From an uncultured Eubacteriales bacterium (lineage in GTDB: Bacteria; Bacillota; Clostridia; Oscillospirales; Butyricicoccaceae), in assembly GCA_934630445.1 (NCBI GenBank), contig CAKTWY010000052.1, forward strand, positions 1 to 14,028: 14,028 bases of DNA, given 5' to 3'. Positions within the stretch are counted from its first letter, which is position 1, and every line of letters starts with the position of its first letter. The translations under genes and the position numbers were made by a program. Below, one piece after another: positions 1 through 6,968 of this stretch. The notes under the pieces are model-generated. The model worked only from the letters and a program-made list of their open reading frames with translations. It made no database searches and was not told where the DNA came from.

Positions 1-712
1 CCTTGGCCGCAGCGATCTCCGCTTCGGCGGCGCCGTCCGCCTTCAGCGTCTGATAGCGGAAAATTTCACCCAGCGCGTACATCGCCGTCCACAGACCGTC
101 GTTGTCGTCGGTGTGGTTCGTGCCATAATACTCGTCTGTCGCAGGATCATAGGTATATGAGGTATTTTCCGATACCATACCGTTGCGGTCATTGACATCG
201 GCCGTTGTCTTTTCATAGAAGTAGCCGCGCTCCTGCATGGTCAGGGGCACCATCGCGATATGTACCGAGCCCTGCGCGTTTCTCAGCCAAACGCCGCCCG
301 CGCCGTCCAGCGCGATGCCCGTCACATGGTCGTCGCCGCCGTAAAGGTAGCGCGTGCCGGAAAAGTACTGCACGATATCGCGCGCGTCCGCCGCCGCGAA
401 ATCGACGCGCATCGCGCCGTTTTCCGTGCCGATCCAGGTGATGTCGCCGTCCTTTACAGCACAGGTGACGTCGCCGATCGCCGCCGCGGGGAGAAAGTCG
501 AGCGCATCCGCGTTTTCGATCCACGTCACGCCGGCGGGCGACTGGGTCGCGAGGTATTCCATCACCTTTGTCGGCGCGGCGGTGAGCTGTACCGCCTCGT
601 AGGCAGCGCCGGCGGACTTGCCGGGCGCGGCTGCTGCTGCAAAGGCTGTGAAGAGCATGGTGCATGCGAGGAACATCGCGATGAGCCGTCCGGATTGTTT
701 CAGTCGTAGCAC
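1..712 (-). CDS. Secreted propeller-type sensor-like protein, C-terminus beyond the left edge
   Basis: Open frame of 237 visible codons starting with GTG at 712 and still open at position 1, so the C-terminus is missing. The start is chosen because AGGAGG (minus strand, 721-726) lies 8 bases upstream; the in-frame ATG at 676 would cut the signal peptide. Residues 1-28 form a signal peptide: a positive start (LRLKQSGR), a hydrophobic core and an AAAAAP cleavage region. Residues 92-104 (TWIGTENGAMRVD) and 138-143 (AGGVWL) resemble the W-x-G-T-x-x-G strands of two-component-regulator propeller repeats. Around 204-222 an NDGLWTAMY segment recalls a helical region that I remember in large secreted proteins of gut Firmicutes annotated as ligand-binding sensor domain proteins; this is from memory and not checked. 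It is exported; no ligand can be named. It follows the SLH gene by 62 bases on the same strand with no terminator seen between them, so they are probably co-transcribed. Confidence 0.8.
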   Translation of the reverse strand, partial: MLRLKQSGRLIAMFLACTMLFTAFAAAAAPGKSAGAAYEAVQLTAAPTKVMEYLATQSPAGVTWIENADALDFLPAAAIGDVTCAVKDGDITWIGTENGAMRVDFAAADARDIVQYFSGTRYLYGGDDHVTGIALDGAGGVWLRNAQGSVHIAMVPLTMQERGYFYEKTTADVNDRNGMVSENTSYTYDPATDEYYGTNHTDDNDGLWTAMYALGEIFRYQTLKADGAAEAEIAAAK

Positions 713-774
713 AGTTGAGTCCTCCTCATTTTTGTTTTTCATTTCACGAATTGTTTTATCTCTTCGATCTGTTC

Positions 775-2157
775 CTACCGTGTGATGGAAACGACGCTGT
801 CCGCGGTAATGACATATACGGTGCTGTTCTCCTGCCCGACGAGCAGAAGGACCGGTTTGCCGTCGAGGGCCTCATGCGCAAACGTGGAGACCTTTTTTGT
901 CGAGAGCGATACGTAATCCACGCCGCCCTCTGCGTAGCCGAGCCACAGGCCCGCACGGTCTTCTGTCAGGCAGGATGAGGAGACGCCGCGCAGCGACGGG
1001 AAGAGCGACGGCGCCAGGTCGAATTCGCCGTCGACAAAGGTCGCCGCGTTCAAAAGCTCCACATCCGTCAGGTTGTTTGACGGGTCAAACGTCGGGTCCG
1101 TCAGGAATTCGACGTACCGGTGGACGAGCTGCTGGCGTTCATTGAGGTCGAAGCCTTCGAGCACTTCGTCAAATGTGTAGGAGCGGATCGTCGGTTTGTG
1201 GCCGATGATCGGGCCCGGACCGCCGCCCTCATCCGGCGGCGTGCCGGGCGTTTCCGTGCCGGGCGTCATGCCGGCGATGGAGCTGCCGTCCTCAATTTCA
1301 AATTTGGGAGCGAGACCGGGCAGAATCACGGCGCCGCCGCGGACCGTGCTTCCGTTTTTGAGGATGATCGTGCTGCCGGCGCGCACAACGATGCGCCCTT
1401 CGACCGTTACGCCGTCGAGCGTTACGACCGTGTCGCCGACGCCGTCGGCAATGTAAAGGTCTCCCGGGATCGTGAGGCCTTTCAGCACGGCGTCCGGTAC
1501 GGCCACGACGAGCGAAGCGCCCTCAAAGGCGGTCACAGGCGTTTCATATGCGTATGCCGAGACAATGCGGTCGAGGATGACTGCAAACTCCGCGCGTGTG
1601 ATGGCGTCGAGCGGCTTGAGCCTGCCGCCGTCGCCCGTCACGAGCTTTTCGCGCACGACCGCCGCGGCTGTGCCGCGCGCCCAGGAGGAGACGAGCGCCG
1701 CGTCCTGAAAGCCGCTTAAGTAAGAACTGCCGCCGTCATCGAGGATCAGCAGCCGCGCGAGGACCGCGAATACTTCCTCACGCGTGATGGAGTCGTCCGG
1801 CCGCACCGTGCCGCCGCCGTCGCCTTTGAGCACGCCCATCGCGACAGCTTTTGCAATAGAATCGTAATGCCAGTCGCCGGGGGCTGTGTCGTTGAAGTGC
1901 GAGATGTCCGCGCCCTTCGGCGCTTTGAATGCGCGTGTGACGATCGCCGCAAGTTGGGCTCTTGTGAGCGTATCGTCGGGGAGGAGCTTGCCGCCGTCGC
2001 CGTTCAGCAGGCCGTTTTGAACGGCCCGCGTCAGAGCGGCCTCGGCCCAGTGCCCCTTCAGATCGGGAAAGTCGTCCGCCGGCGCGGCAAACGCCGGCGT
2101 TATGCTCAGGAAAAGGACAAGGCAGACGAGAAGGGAAATAAATTTTAGATGTCGCAT
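775..2157 (-). CDS. SLH-domain cell-wall-anchored surface protein
   Basis: 460-residue exported protein. The ATG at 2157 has AAGGAGG (minus strand, 2165-2171) 7 bases upstream. Residues 1-25 are a signal peptide ending in AFA-AP. Three S-layer homology domains follow at about 28-70, 86-130 and 145-192, each with a GDGG turn and an I/L-TR-A/E signature (LTRAQ, ITREE, ITRAE). SLH trimers of this kind bind secondary cell-wall polymers in Gram-positive bacteria. Residues about 205-275 look like the beta-strand-rich module often found after SLH domains (PGDLYIADG, VTLDGVTVEG). A Gly/Pro/Thr-rich linker lies at about 288-320. The C-terminal ~60 residues contain a single propeller-like strand motif (EDRAGLWLGYAEGG), related in style to the downstream secreted protein. 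It is not an S-layer structural protein by size; more likely a small anchored accessory or sensor protein. The partner ligand is unknown. Confidence 0.9.
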   Translation of the reverse strand: MRHLKFISLLVCLVLFLSITPAFAAPADDFPDLKGHWAEAALTRAVQNGLLNGDGGKLLPDDTLTRAQLAAIVTRAFKAPKGADISHFNDTAPGDWHYDSIAKAVAMGVLKGDGGGTVRPDDSITREEVFAVLARLLILDDGGSSYLSGFQDAALVSSWARGTAAAVVREKLVTGDGGRLKPLDAITRAEFAVILDRIVSAYAYETPVTAFEGASLVVAVPDAVLKGLTIPGDLYIADGVGDTVVTLDGVTVEGRIVVRAGSTIILKNGSTVRGGAVILPGLAPKFEIEDGSSIAGMTPGTETPGTPPDEGGGPGPIIGHKPTIRSYTFDEVLEGFDLNERQQLVHRYVEFLTDPTFDPSNNLTDVELLNAATFVDGEFDLAPSLFPSLRGVSSSCLTEDRAGLWLGYAEGGVDYVSLSTKKVSTFAHEALDGKPVLLLVGQENSTVYVITADSVVSITR

Positions 2158-2184
2158 TCTTTTGCCTCCTTAAACGTAATGGGC

Positions 2185-2194
2185 GTAGTGCACA
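2185..2194. repeat. GTAGTGCACA intergenic repeat, copy 1
   Basis: The 10-mer GTAGTGCACA, preceded by AATGG two bases earlier, lies in the leader of the SLH gene. The same AATGG-then-GTAGTGCACA arrangement, with a one-base spacer, recurs just upstream of the HPr gene at 6301-6316. The core GTGCAC is a palindrome. It may be a shared protein-binding site or chance. Confidence 0.35.
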
Positions 2195-2206
2195 ATCCAT
2201 ATTTTT

Positions 2207-2234
2207 AATCTAACATTTTTCAAAATTTTGTCCA
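2207..2234 (-). promoter_or_regulatory. Candidate sigma-A promoter for the SLH gene
   Basis: Reading the minus strand, TGGACA (2234-2229; five of six bases of TTGACA) is followed after 16 bases by TAGATT (2212-2207). The -10 is preceded by TGT, giving an extended TGn form. The start of transcription would be near 2200, leaving a leader of about 40 bases that includes the AAGGAGG ribosome binding site. It sits in the AT-rich stretch between the two divergent transcription units. Confidence 0.5.
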
Positions 2235-2253
2235 CAAGCAATAAAACCCGTTT

Positions 2254-2275
2254 TTTGCCACGTCACTCAGGCAAA
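2254..2275. promoter_or_regulatory. Inverted repeat TTTGCC-N10-GGCAAA, possible operator
   Basis: Perfect 6-base arms (TTTGCC 2254-2259, GGCAAA 2270-2275) separated by 10 bases. The arms are centred about one helical turn apart. The repeat lies about 20 bases upstream of the minus-strand -35 and about 65 bases upstream of the plus-strand -35. That location suits an activator or repressor site serving one or both directions. No T-run follows on either strand, so it does not look like a terminator. Confidence 0.35.
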
Positions 2276-2337
2276 GTCCGGCTATTCGCAAGATGTTGGT
2301 TAAAAAAACAAAAAGTTACAACACACCTGCCAAAAAA

Positions 2338-2367
2338 TTGCAGATTTCTACGTCGTTGTGGTATAAA
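2338..2367 (+). promoter_or_regulatory. Candidate sigma-A promoter for the PTS regulator gene
   Basis: TTGCAG (2338-2343), an 18-base spacer and TATAAA (2362-2367) form a reasonable housekeeping promoter. Transcription would begin near 2374. The leader would then be about 100 bases before the TTG start at 2477. A small palindrome ATATT-GG-AATAT (2399-2410) lies inside that leader. The whole 2158-2476 stretch holds no other gene that I can support. Confidence 0.5.
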
Positions 2368-2476
2368 ATGAAATTATTCACATATGGCATTTTGCATGAT
2401 ATTGGAATATGATTATGGCGGAAACAGGTGAAAGTCTATAAAAATGACCTGTTTTGAAGGGGGAGGCGCTCGAAAA

Positions 2477-4453
2477 TTGTCGGATCGTCTGCAGGAGCGG
2501 CTGTTTGAAATTGCATTGGCATTGCTGGAAGAAGCAGGATACCTGACGCTTGAAGGGCTTGCACAGCGCGCGGGCGTGTCCAAACGCACGGTGCAGCACG
2601 ACCTTGAGCGGCTTGAAGCATGGCTCGAGGACGAGGGCCTTTCCGGGCGGATCACACTCGTCAAAAAAAGCGGCAGCGGCGTGTGCCTTGTCTGCACCGA
2701 CGAGAGTAAAAAAGAGGCGGCCGAATTGTTCGGCAGCCATTTGCAGAAGAACCGGACCAACGACAATTATGAGCGCAGGCTTGAGGTTGCAAAATTTTTG
2801 CTTTTTTCACACGACGATCTGACCATCCAGTTTCTTGCGGATCAGTTCTACGTCAGCAAAAGCGTCATTCAAAAAGATCTCACCTGGGTCAACAAATGGC
2901 TTTTGCAGTACGGCCTGGCCGTCAGCAAACGGCAGAACCGCGGCGTGGGCATTTACGGCAGCGAAGCAAACCGCCGCCTTGCCATTGCAAGCCTTGTCGA
3001 GCTCAGCGGCAGCCGCGGCGGAGAGGATGCGCGCGCTTTCGGCCTGGCGGAAAATATCAATATCCTGCGTGTCGATCTTGCCGCTTTTTATAATGGCCTC
3101 AACCGCTGCCCGCGTGCCGACGTCGGAAGGATCGCCGAGATCATCCAGAATGCCGAAAACCGGTACGATTTTTTCCTGATGGACAGCTACTATACGGCGC
3201 TTCTCGTGCATCTGGCCATAGCGGTGGAGCGCCTGCTCAGCGGGCAGGGCGTGAGCGCATCCGATTATCCGGAGAACCTGCTCACCACGCCCGAGGGGGA
3301 GATCGCAAATGAGATCGCAGACGAACTTGAAACGGCTTTTCAGCTGAAAGTGCCCGAGAGCGAACGGGCGTTTATCTGCATGCACATCATGGGCGCGCAC
3401 ATTACCGGCGGACAGAGTCTTCTGGAGGAAGATGCGGGAGATACGCATTCGCGCCGGATCGGCGCTTTCACCCAATGCGTTGTCACCCTGGTGGAGCAGG
3501 CGACGGGCCTTCGGTTTTCACAGGACGATCTGCTGCTTTTGGGCCTTGCAATGCATGTAAAAACATCCGTTTACCGTCTGAAAAGCGGTCTTGCAAAGCC
3601 GGCGCGCCGCGCTGCGGCGTCGCGTCGCGGCCATCCTGCGATTTACCGCGCGGTATGGGCAAGCGGATATTTTTATCGTCTTTTTTTTCATGTAACGCCC
3701 ACGGAGGAAGAACTTTCCAGTGTGTGCCTGCACTTTTTGCACTCTCTTTACCGGCGCAAACGGCGCCTGCGTGCGCTGCTTGTCTACCGCAGCGGCATTG
3801 CCGAAGCGGAGGATATGCTCGAGCGTGCGCGTGAGCTGGAGGATGATGTTGATATCCAGGATATCTGCGTCGTGGGCCAGCTGTTTATGAAGGAGCTGTC
3901 GAGCTATGATCTGATCATTTCCGCGGCCGAAATAGCCGGCGAGGGTACGCCTGTGATCCATGTGTCAGGAAAGATCACGGACGAAGAGATCGGCAGGATC
4001 CGCGCCTTTGCCTGTGCCCGCAGGCAGGAGATGTTTCTTTTGGAAGAGCGGCAGTTCCAGCCGGATGCGCAGATCGTCTGGGTCACGATGACGCATAAGA
4101 CGATGGAAGCGGTGTTTGAATCGGTTTTTGACCTGCTCATGCGCCGCGGGTTCAGCAGCGCCGCGCTTTCGCGCGAGAGCCTTGAGATCGAACGCTCCGG
4201 CCGGTCGGTGCTCATCGGAGACACGGGCTATACAGCGCTGTACCTGCACGACGCACATGATTTCTGCGCTTATGGCGTGCGCTTGACCGCGCCGATTGCC
4301 TTTGAAGACGGAATGGCTTCGCGCGTGCTTTTTCTCCTCATGGGGGAGGAACGGCCCCTGCCCGAATGGGAGGACGAAGGCTACGCCTCCTTTATCTGCC
4401 AGGTATTCAGAGCCGCCGACAGAGAAAAAGAGAAAGAAGGCGCAGCGCACTGA
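2477..4453 (+). CDS. PRD-containing PTS transcriptional regulator (LicR/MtlR type)
   Basis: Multidomain activator of the BglG/LicR/MtlR class, which senses PTS phosphorylation state and binds DNA near sugar operons. The frame is open from an ATG at 2444, but only TTG 2477 has a good ribosome binding site (GGGGGAGG, 2459-2466); from TTG it is 658 residues. Numbering from TTG: helix-turn-helix at about 4-50 (LAQRAGVSKRTVQHDL), a second Mga-type helix-turn-helix at about 105-150 (LADQFYVSKSVIQKDL), PRD1 with His245 and His303, PRD2 with His360 and His419, an EIIB-like domain from about 432, and an EIIA-like domain at about 530-650 with a possible phospho-His at 591. The expected VC-x-x-G phospho-cysteine loop of the EIIB-like domain reads LLVYRSGI, with Tyr437 in place of Cys. 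It has no RNA-binding antiterminator domain, so it should act on DNA. It leads the PTS gene cluster and most likely controls it. Confidence 0.88.
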   Translation: MSDRLQERLFEIALALLEEAGYLTLEGLAQRAGVSKRTVQHDLERLEAWLEDEGLSGRITLVKKSGSGVCLVCTDESKKEAAELFGSHLQKNRTNDNYERRLEVAKFLLFSHDDLTIQFLADQFYVSKSVIQKDLTWVNKWLLQYGLAVSKRQNRGVGIYGSEANRRLAIASLVELSGSRGGEDARAFGLAENINILRVDLAAFYNGLNRCPRADVGRIAEIIQNAENRYDFFLMDSYYTALLVHLAIAVERLLSGQGVSASDYPENLLTTPEGEIANEIADELETAFQLKVPESERAFICMHIMGAHITGGQSLLEEDAGDTHSRRIGAFTQCVVTLVEQATGLRFSQDDLLLLGLAMHVKTSVYRLKSGLAKPARRAAASRRGHPAIYRAVWASGYFYRLFFHVTPTEEELSSVCLHFLHSLYRRKRRLRALLVYRSGIAEAEDMLERARELEDDVDIQDICVVGQLFMKELSSYDLIISAAEIAGEGTPVIHVSGKITDEEIGRIRAFACARRQEMFLLEERQFQPDAQIVWVTMTHKTMEAVFESVFDLLMRRGFSSAALSRESLEIERSGRSVLIGDTGYTALYLHDAHDFCAYGVRLTAPIAFEDGMASRVLFLLMGEERPLPEWEDEGYASFICQVFRAADREKEKEGAAH

Positions 4454-4512
4454 CACGGCATCTGTGCATCATAACAAAATAACTGCGCGCTATAACCGCT
4501 AGGAGGGGTAGA

Positions 4513-6222
4513 ATGAACGGTACGGGAGTCTCCGCAGGCATTGCGCGTGCAGCCCAGTGCCCCATTGAGGAAGAAACGACTGTCAGCCAGGTCTACATAG
4601 AAGATGTATCCGCACATCTCGCGCTGCTGCGCACGGCGCGCCGCACTGCGGCGCAGGCGCTTGAGGAGACCGCACACCGCGTTGCCTGTCAGTTTGGGCA
4701 GGCCGAAGGCGAGGTGTTTGAAGCCCAGCTCGTCTTCCTGGACAGCGATGAGCTGTGGAACGCGGCCGAGGCGCTCGTCACCACCGAAAAAAAGTGCGCC
4801 GCATGGGCGTTCAGCGAGACGATCGACGAAAAAATTACCATGTTTGAGCACCTTGATAACCCATACCTGCGCGAGCGGGCGCTTGACCTGAAGGACATCC
4901 GCGCCCGTGTGCTTCATCTGCTGGGGAAAACGGGCCACAGCGGGGCGCGCTGCGACGGCGACGTCGTGCTCATGGCCCGGGAGGTGACGCCTTCACAGCT
5001 GACGAGTGATCTTTACGGCGGGATATGCGGCGTCGTGATGGAAGAGGGCGGCAGCACCTCGCATACGGTGCTTCTGGCCAACACCATCGGCATCCCATGC
5101 GTGATCGGCGTCAAGGGCCTGATGGCCGCTGCGCGCGCAGGCGCGCAGATCCTGCTGGACGGCTCGTCGGGCGAGGTGATTCTGGAGCCCGGCGCGGAGG
5201 AGATCGAGGAATACGAAAGCCGCCGCGCGCGCCTTTCGCGCGAAGCGGCCGAGGATCGGCGCTTTTTTGGCCTTCCCAGCCGCTCGGCGGATGGAACGCA
5301 GCTGCATATTTTCTGCAACATCGGCAGCGTACAGGATGCCGCCGCAGTGCTTGCCAACGACGGCGGCGGCGTGGGGCTGATGCGCTCGGAGTTCCTCTTT
5401 CTCGGGCGCGCCTCCAGCCCGTCGGAGGAAGAGCAATATATCGCCTACCGTAAAACGGCCGAGGCGATCGCACCGCGCCCGCTCGTCATCCGCACGCTCG
5501 ATATCGGCGGGGATAAGCAGGTACCGTACCTGGGCATGAAGAAGGAGGAAAACCCCTTCCTGGGCTACCGGGCGCTGCGCTTCTGCCTGGAGCATGAAGA
5601 GGTGTTTCTGCCGCAGCTGCGCGCGGTGCTGCGCGCGGCATGCACCGGCAACGTGCGCCTCATGTTTCCGATGGTCGCGACGGTGGAGGAGTTTCGCCGC
5701 GCGCGCGCCATGCTCCGGAAGGCGGCGCAGCAGCTGCGGCGCGAGGGCGTGCCGTTTTCAGAGGATATTCCCGTCGGCATGATGGTGGAAGTGCCATCCG
5801 CCGCGATCCTCGCCGATCAGTTTGTGAAAGAGGCCGATTTTTTCAGCATCGGCACCAACGACCTGACCCAGTATCTGCTCTCGGCCGACCGCGGCAACGG
5901 AAAGGTCGCCTATCTCAATCTGGCATACGATCCGGCGGTGCTGCGTACGGTATACCATATCGCACGTACAGCGCGCGGTGCAGATAAAAGCGTCGCCATC
6001 TGCGGCCACGCCGCACAGAACAAGCTGCTCCTTCCGGTGTGGCTGGCGATGGGCATCACGGAGCTGAGCGTCAGCCCCGGAGCGGTGCTGGCCGTGCGCA
6101 GGCGTCTGGCGGCGTATCGCAAAGAGGCGCTTGAAAACCTTCTGCAGGAAATTCTCATGCTGCCGACCGCGCGGGAGGTGCGCGCCCGGCTGGAACAGAT
6201 CGCGCTGCAGCCGGCGCTGTAG
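4513..6222 (+). CDS. ptsI: PTS enzyme I (phosphoenolpyruvate-protein phosphotransferase)
   Basis: Takes phosphate from phosphoenolpyruvate and passes it to HPr in the cytoplasm; 569 residues, normal for the family. The start ATG has AGGAGGGG at 4501-4508. The phospho-histidine lies at His184 in GGSTSHTVLLAN. The PEP-binding barrel shows Arg291 (LMRSEF), Arg327 (IRTLDIGGDK), the EENPFLGYRALR signature at 345-356, Glu425 (MMVEVPSA), Asp449 (SIGTNDLTQY), Arg460 (SADRGN) and catalytic Cys497 (ICGHA). The usual GELAGD after the catalytic Cys is GHAAQN here, a modest departure. All residues needed for catalysis that I can place are present. It follows the regulator by 59 bases and is followed by a terminator-like hairpin before the HPr gene. 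The order enzyme I then HPr is the reverse of the common ptsH-ptsI order. Confidence 0.95.
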   Translation: MNGTGVSAGIARAAQCPIEEETTVSQVYIEDVSAHLALLRTARRTAAQALEETAHRVACQFGQAEGEVFEAQLVFLDSDELWNAAEALVTTEKKCAAWAFSETIDEKITMFEHLDNPYLRERALDLKDIRARVLHLLGKTGHSGARCDGDVVLMAREVTPSQLTSDLYGGICGVVMEEGGSTSHTVLLANTIGIPCVIGVKGLMAAARAGAQILLDGSSGEVILEPGAEEIEEYESRRARLSREAAEDRRFFGLPSRSADGTQLHIFCNIGSVQDAAAVLANDGGGVGLMRSEFLFLGRASSPSEEEQYIAYRKTAEAIAPRPLVIRTLDIGGDKQVPYLGMKKEENPFLGYRALRFCLEHEEVFLPQLRAVLRAACTGNVRLMFPMVATVEEFRRARAMLRKAAQQLRREGVPFSEDIPVGMMVEVPSAAILADQFVKEADFFSIGTNDLTQYLLSADRGNGKVAYLNLAYDPAVLRTVYHIARTARGADKSVAICGHAAQNKLLLPVWLAMGITELSVSPGAVLAVRRRLAAYRKEALENLLQEILMLPTAREVRARLEQIALQPAL

Positions 6223-6251
6223 TTTGATTCTTCGCGTTTGTATGGAAAATC

Positions 6252-6290
6252 CGGAGCACCGCGCTTTGGGCGGCGCAGCGCTTCGTTTTT
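6252..6290 (+). terminator. Probable intrinsic terminator or attenuator after ptsI
   Basis: Arms 6252-6264 (CGGAGCACCGCGC) and 6273-6285 (GCGCAGCGCTTCG) pair over 13 positions with two mismatches and one G-T pair, around the 8-base loop TTTGGGCG. Five T residues (6286-6290) follow immediately. This is the only hairpin in the window with a proper T-run. Because collinear PTS genes continue downstream, it may act as a partial terminator or set the ratio of enzyme I to HPr. Confidence 0.5.
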
Positions 6291-6295
6291 CAGGC

Positions 6296-6323
6296 CATAA
6301 AATGGAGTAGTGCACATTTTATG
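6296..6323. promoter_or_regulatory. Perfect inverted repeat CATAAAATG-N10-CATTTTATG before the HPr gene
   Basis: Two perfect 9-base arms (6296-6304 and 6315-6323) separated by 10 bases, lying between the ptsI terminator and the HPr ribosome binding site (AAGGAAG, 6332-6338). It could be an operator for a dimeric regulator or an AT-rich leader hairpin. The spacer contains most of the GTAGTGCACA repeat. I found no convincing -35/-10 pair around it. Confidence 0.5.
6307..6316. repeat. GTAGTGCACA intergenic repeat, copy 2
   Basis: Second copy of the 10-mer seen at 2185-2194, again preceded closely by AATGG (6301-6305). It sits across the spacer and right arm of the inverted repeat upstream of the HPr gene. 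Confidence 0.35.
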
Positions 6324-6345
6324 AACCTTACAAGGAAGTGAGCAA

Positions 6346-6612
6346 ATGGTATCCGCAACGGTACAGGTACAAAACACGCTTGGCCTTCACGCGAGACCGA
6401 TTTCAAAGCTTGTCAAAGCGTTTTCCGCAAACCCTGCAAAGATCACCATCACCCGCGGTGAGCGCACTGCGGACGCAAAAAGCATTTACGACATGATGGC
6501 CCTGGGCGCAAAATGCGGGGAGATCCTGCACGTCAGCGTCGACGGCGAGAACGAGGCGCAGACCCTGCAGGCGGTGGTGGAGCTGTTCGACAAGCGGTTC
6601 AACGAGACCTGA
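6346..6612 (+). CDS. ptsH: HPr phosphocarrier protein
   Basis: Cytoplasmic phosphocarrier that moves phosphate from enzyme I to IIA proteins; 88 residues, the normal length. The active-site motif GLHARP puts the phospho-histidine exactly at His15. The regulatory serine is also at the canonical position: Ser46 in AKSIYDMMALG, corresponding to the KSIMGVM loop of Firmicutes HPr that is phosphorylated by HPr kinase in carbon catabolite control. Both sites being intact marks it as a true HPr rather than a Crh-like protein, which lacks His15. AAGGAAG lies 7 bases before the ATG. It is separated from ptsI by 123 bases holding a terminator-like hairpin and an inverted repeat, and from the IIA gene by 22 bases. 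Whether the genome has another HPr cannot be told from this window. Confidence 0.95.
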   Translation: MVSATVQVQNTLGLHARPISKLVKAFSANPAKITITRGERTADAKSIYDMMALGAKCGEILHVSVDGENEAQTLQAVVELFDKRFNET

Positions 6613-6634
6613 AGGGCCGTGAGGAGGAGAGGCA

Positions 6635-6961
6635 ATGGATGTAAACGAAGTGGCGTTTTCCATCATCGCAGAAGCGGGAGACGCCAAAAGTTCTGCCATG
6701 GAGGCGATCGCACATGCGCAGGAGGGCGCGTTTGACGCAGCCGACGAAGCGATGGCACGCTGCGCTGAAACGCTTTCCTCCGCACATGAGATCCAGACCG
6801 GGCTCATCACCGCCGAGATGCGCGGGGAGGAGCCGTGCGCGGTCAATATTCTTATGGTACACGCGCAGGACCATCTCATGGGCGCCGGGCTGATGCGCGA
6901 GCTGGCGCAGATCATTATCGCACAGTACCGCGTCATCGCAAAACTTGAGGGGAAAGGATGA
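6635..6961 (+). CDS. PTS lactose/cellobiose-family IIA component
   Basis: Soluble 108-residue helical protein that accepts phosphate from HPr and hands it to IIB. It matches the lactose/cellobiose/chitobiose IIA family along its length: AGDAKSSAMEAIAHAQEG near the N-terminus and the phosphorylation motif MVHAQDHLM with phospho-acceptor His76 and the metal-binding Asp79. The family forms trimers. The start ATG has GAGGAGGAG at 6621-6629. The gene ends 7 bases before the IIB start, and IIA, IIB and IIC are separate polypeptides in the order A-B-C. The substrate cannot be read from this subunit; cellobiose, chitobiose, lichenan-type and lactose systems all use it. Confidence 0.94.
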   Translation: MDVNEVAFSIIAEAGDAKSSAMEAIAHAQEGAFDAADEAMARCAETLSSAHEIQTGLITAEMRGEEPCAVNILMVHAQDHLMGAGLMRELAQIIIAQYRVIAKLEGKG

Positions 6962-6968
6962 AGACGTC

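Noticed and set aside
205..709. Plus-strand frames at 205-441, 260-709 and 354-602
   Set aside because: They lie opposite the secreted sensor-like protein, which has a signal peptide, ribosome binding site and propeller motif; the plus frames have Arg/Ala-rich shadow composition.
2254..2300. GGCAAAGTCCGGC reminiscent of part of a c-di-GMP-I (GEMM) riboswitch
   Set aside because: Only a short fragment resembles it; the GGGCAAACC arm, GAAA tetraloop and downstream receptor helix are not found on either strand.
2392..2413. TTGCAT ... TATGAT as a second promoter for the regulator
   Set aside because: The spacer is only 10 bases, too short for a sigma-A promoter.
4993..5595. 200-codon minus-strand frame opposite ptsI
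   Set aside because: Antisense shadow of a strongly conserved enzyme I coding region; no recognisable motif or ribosome binding site.
6945..6968. Upstream TTG start for the IIB gene
   Set aside because: It would overlap the IIA gene and add eight charged residues before the first beta strand; ATG 6969 with its own ribosome binding site fits the family better.
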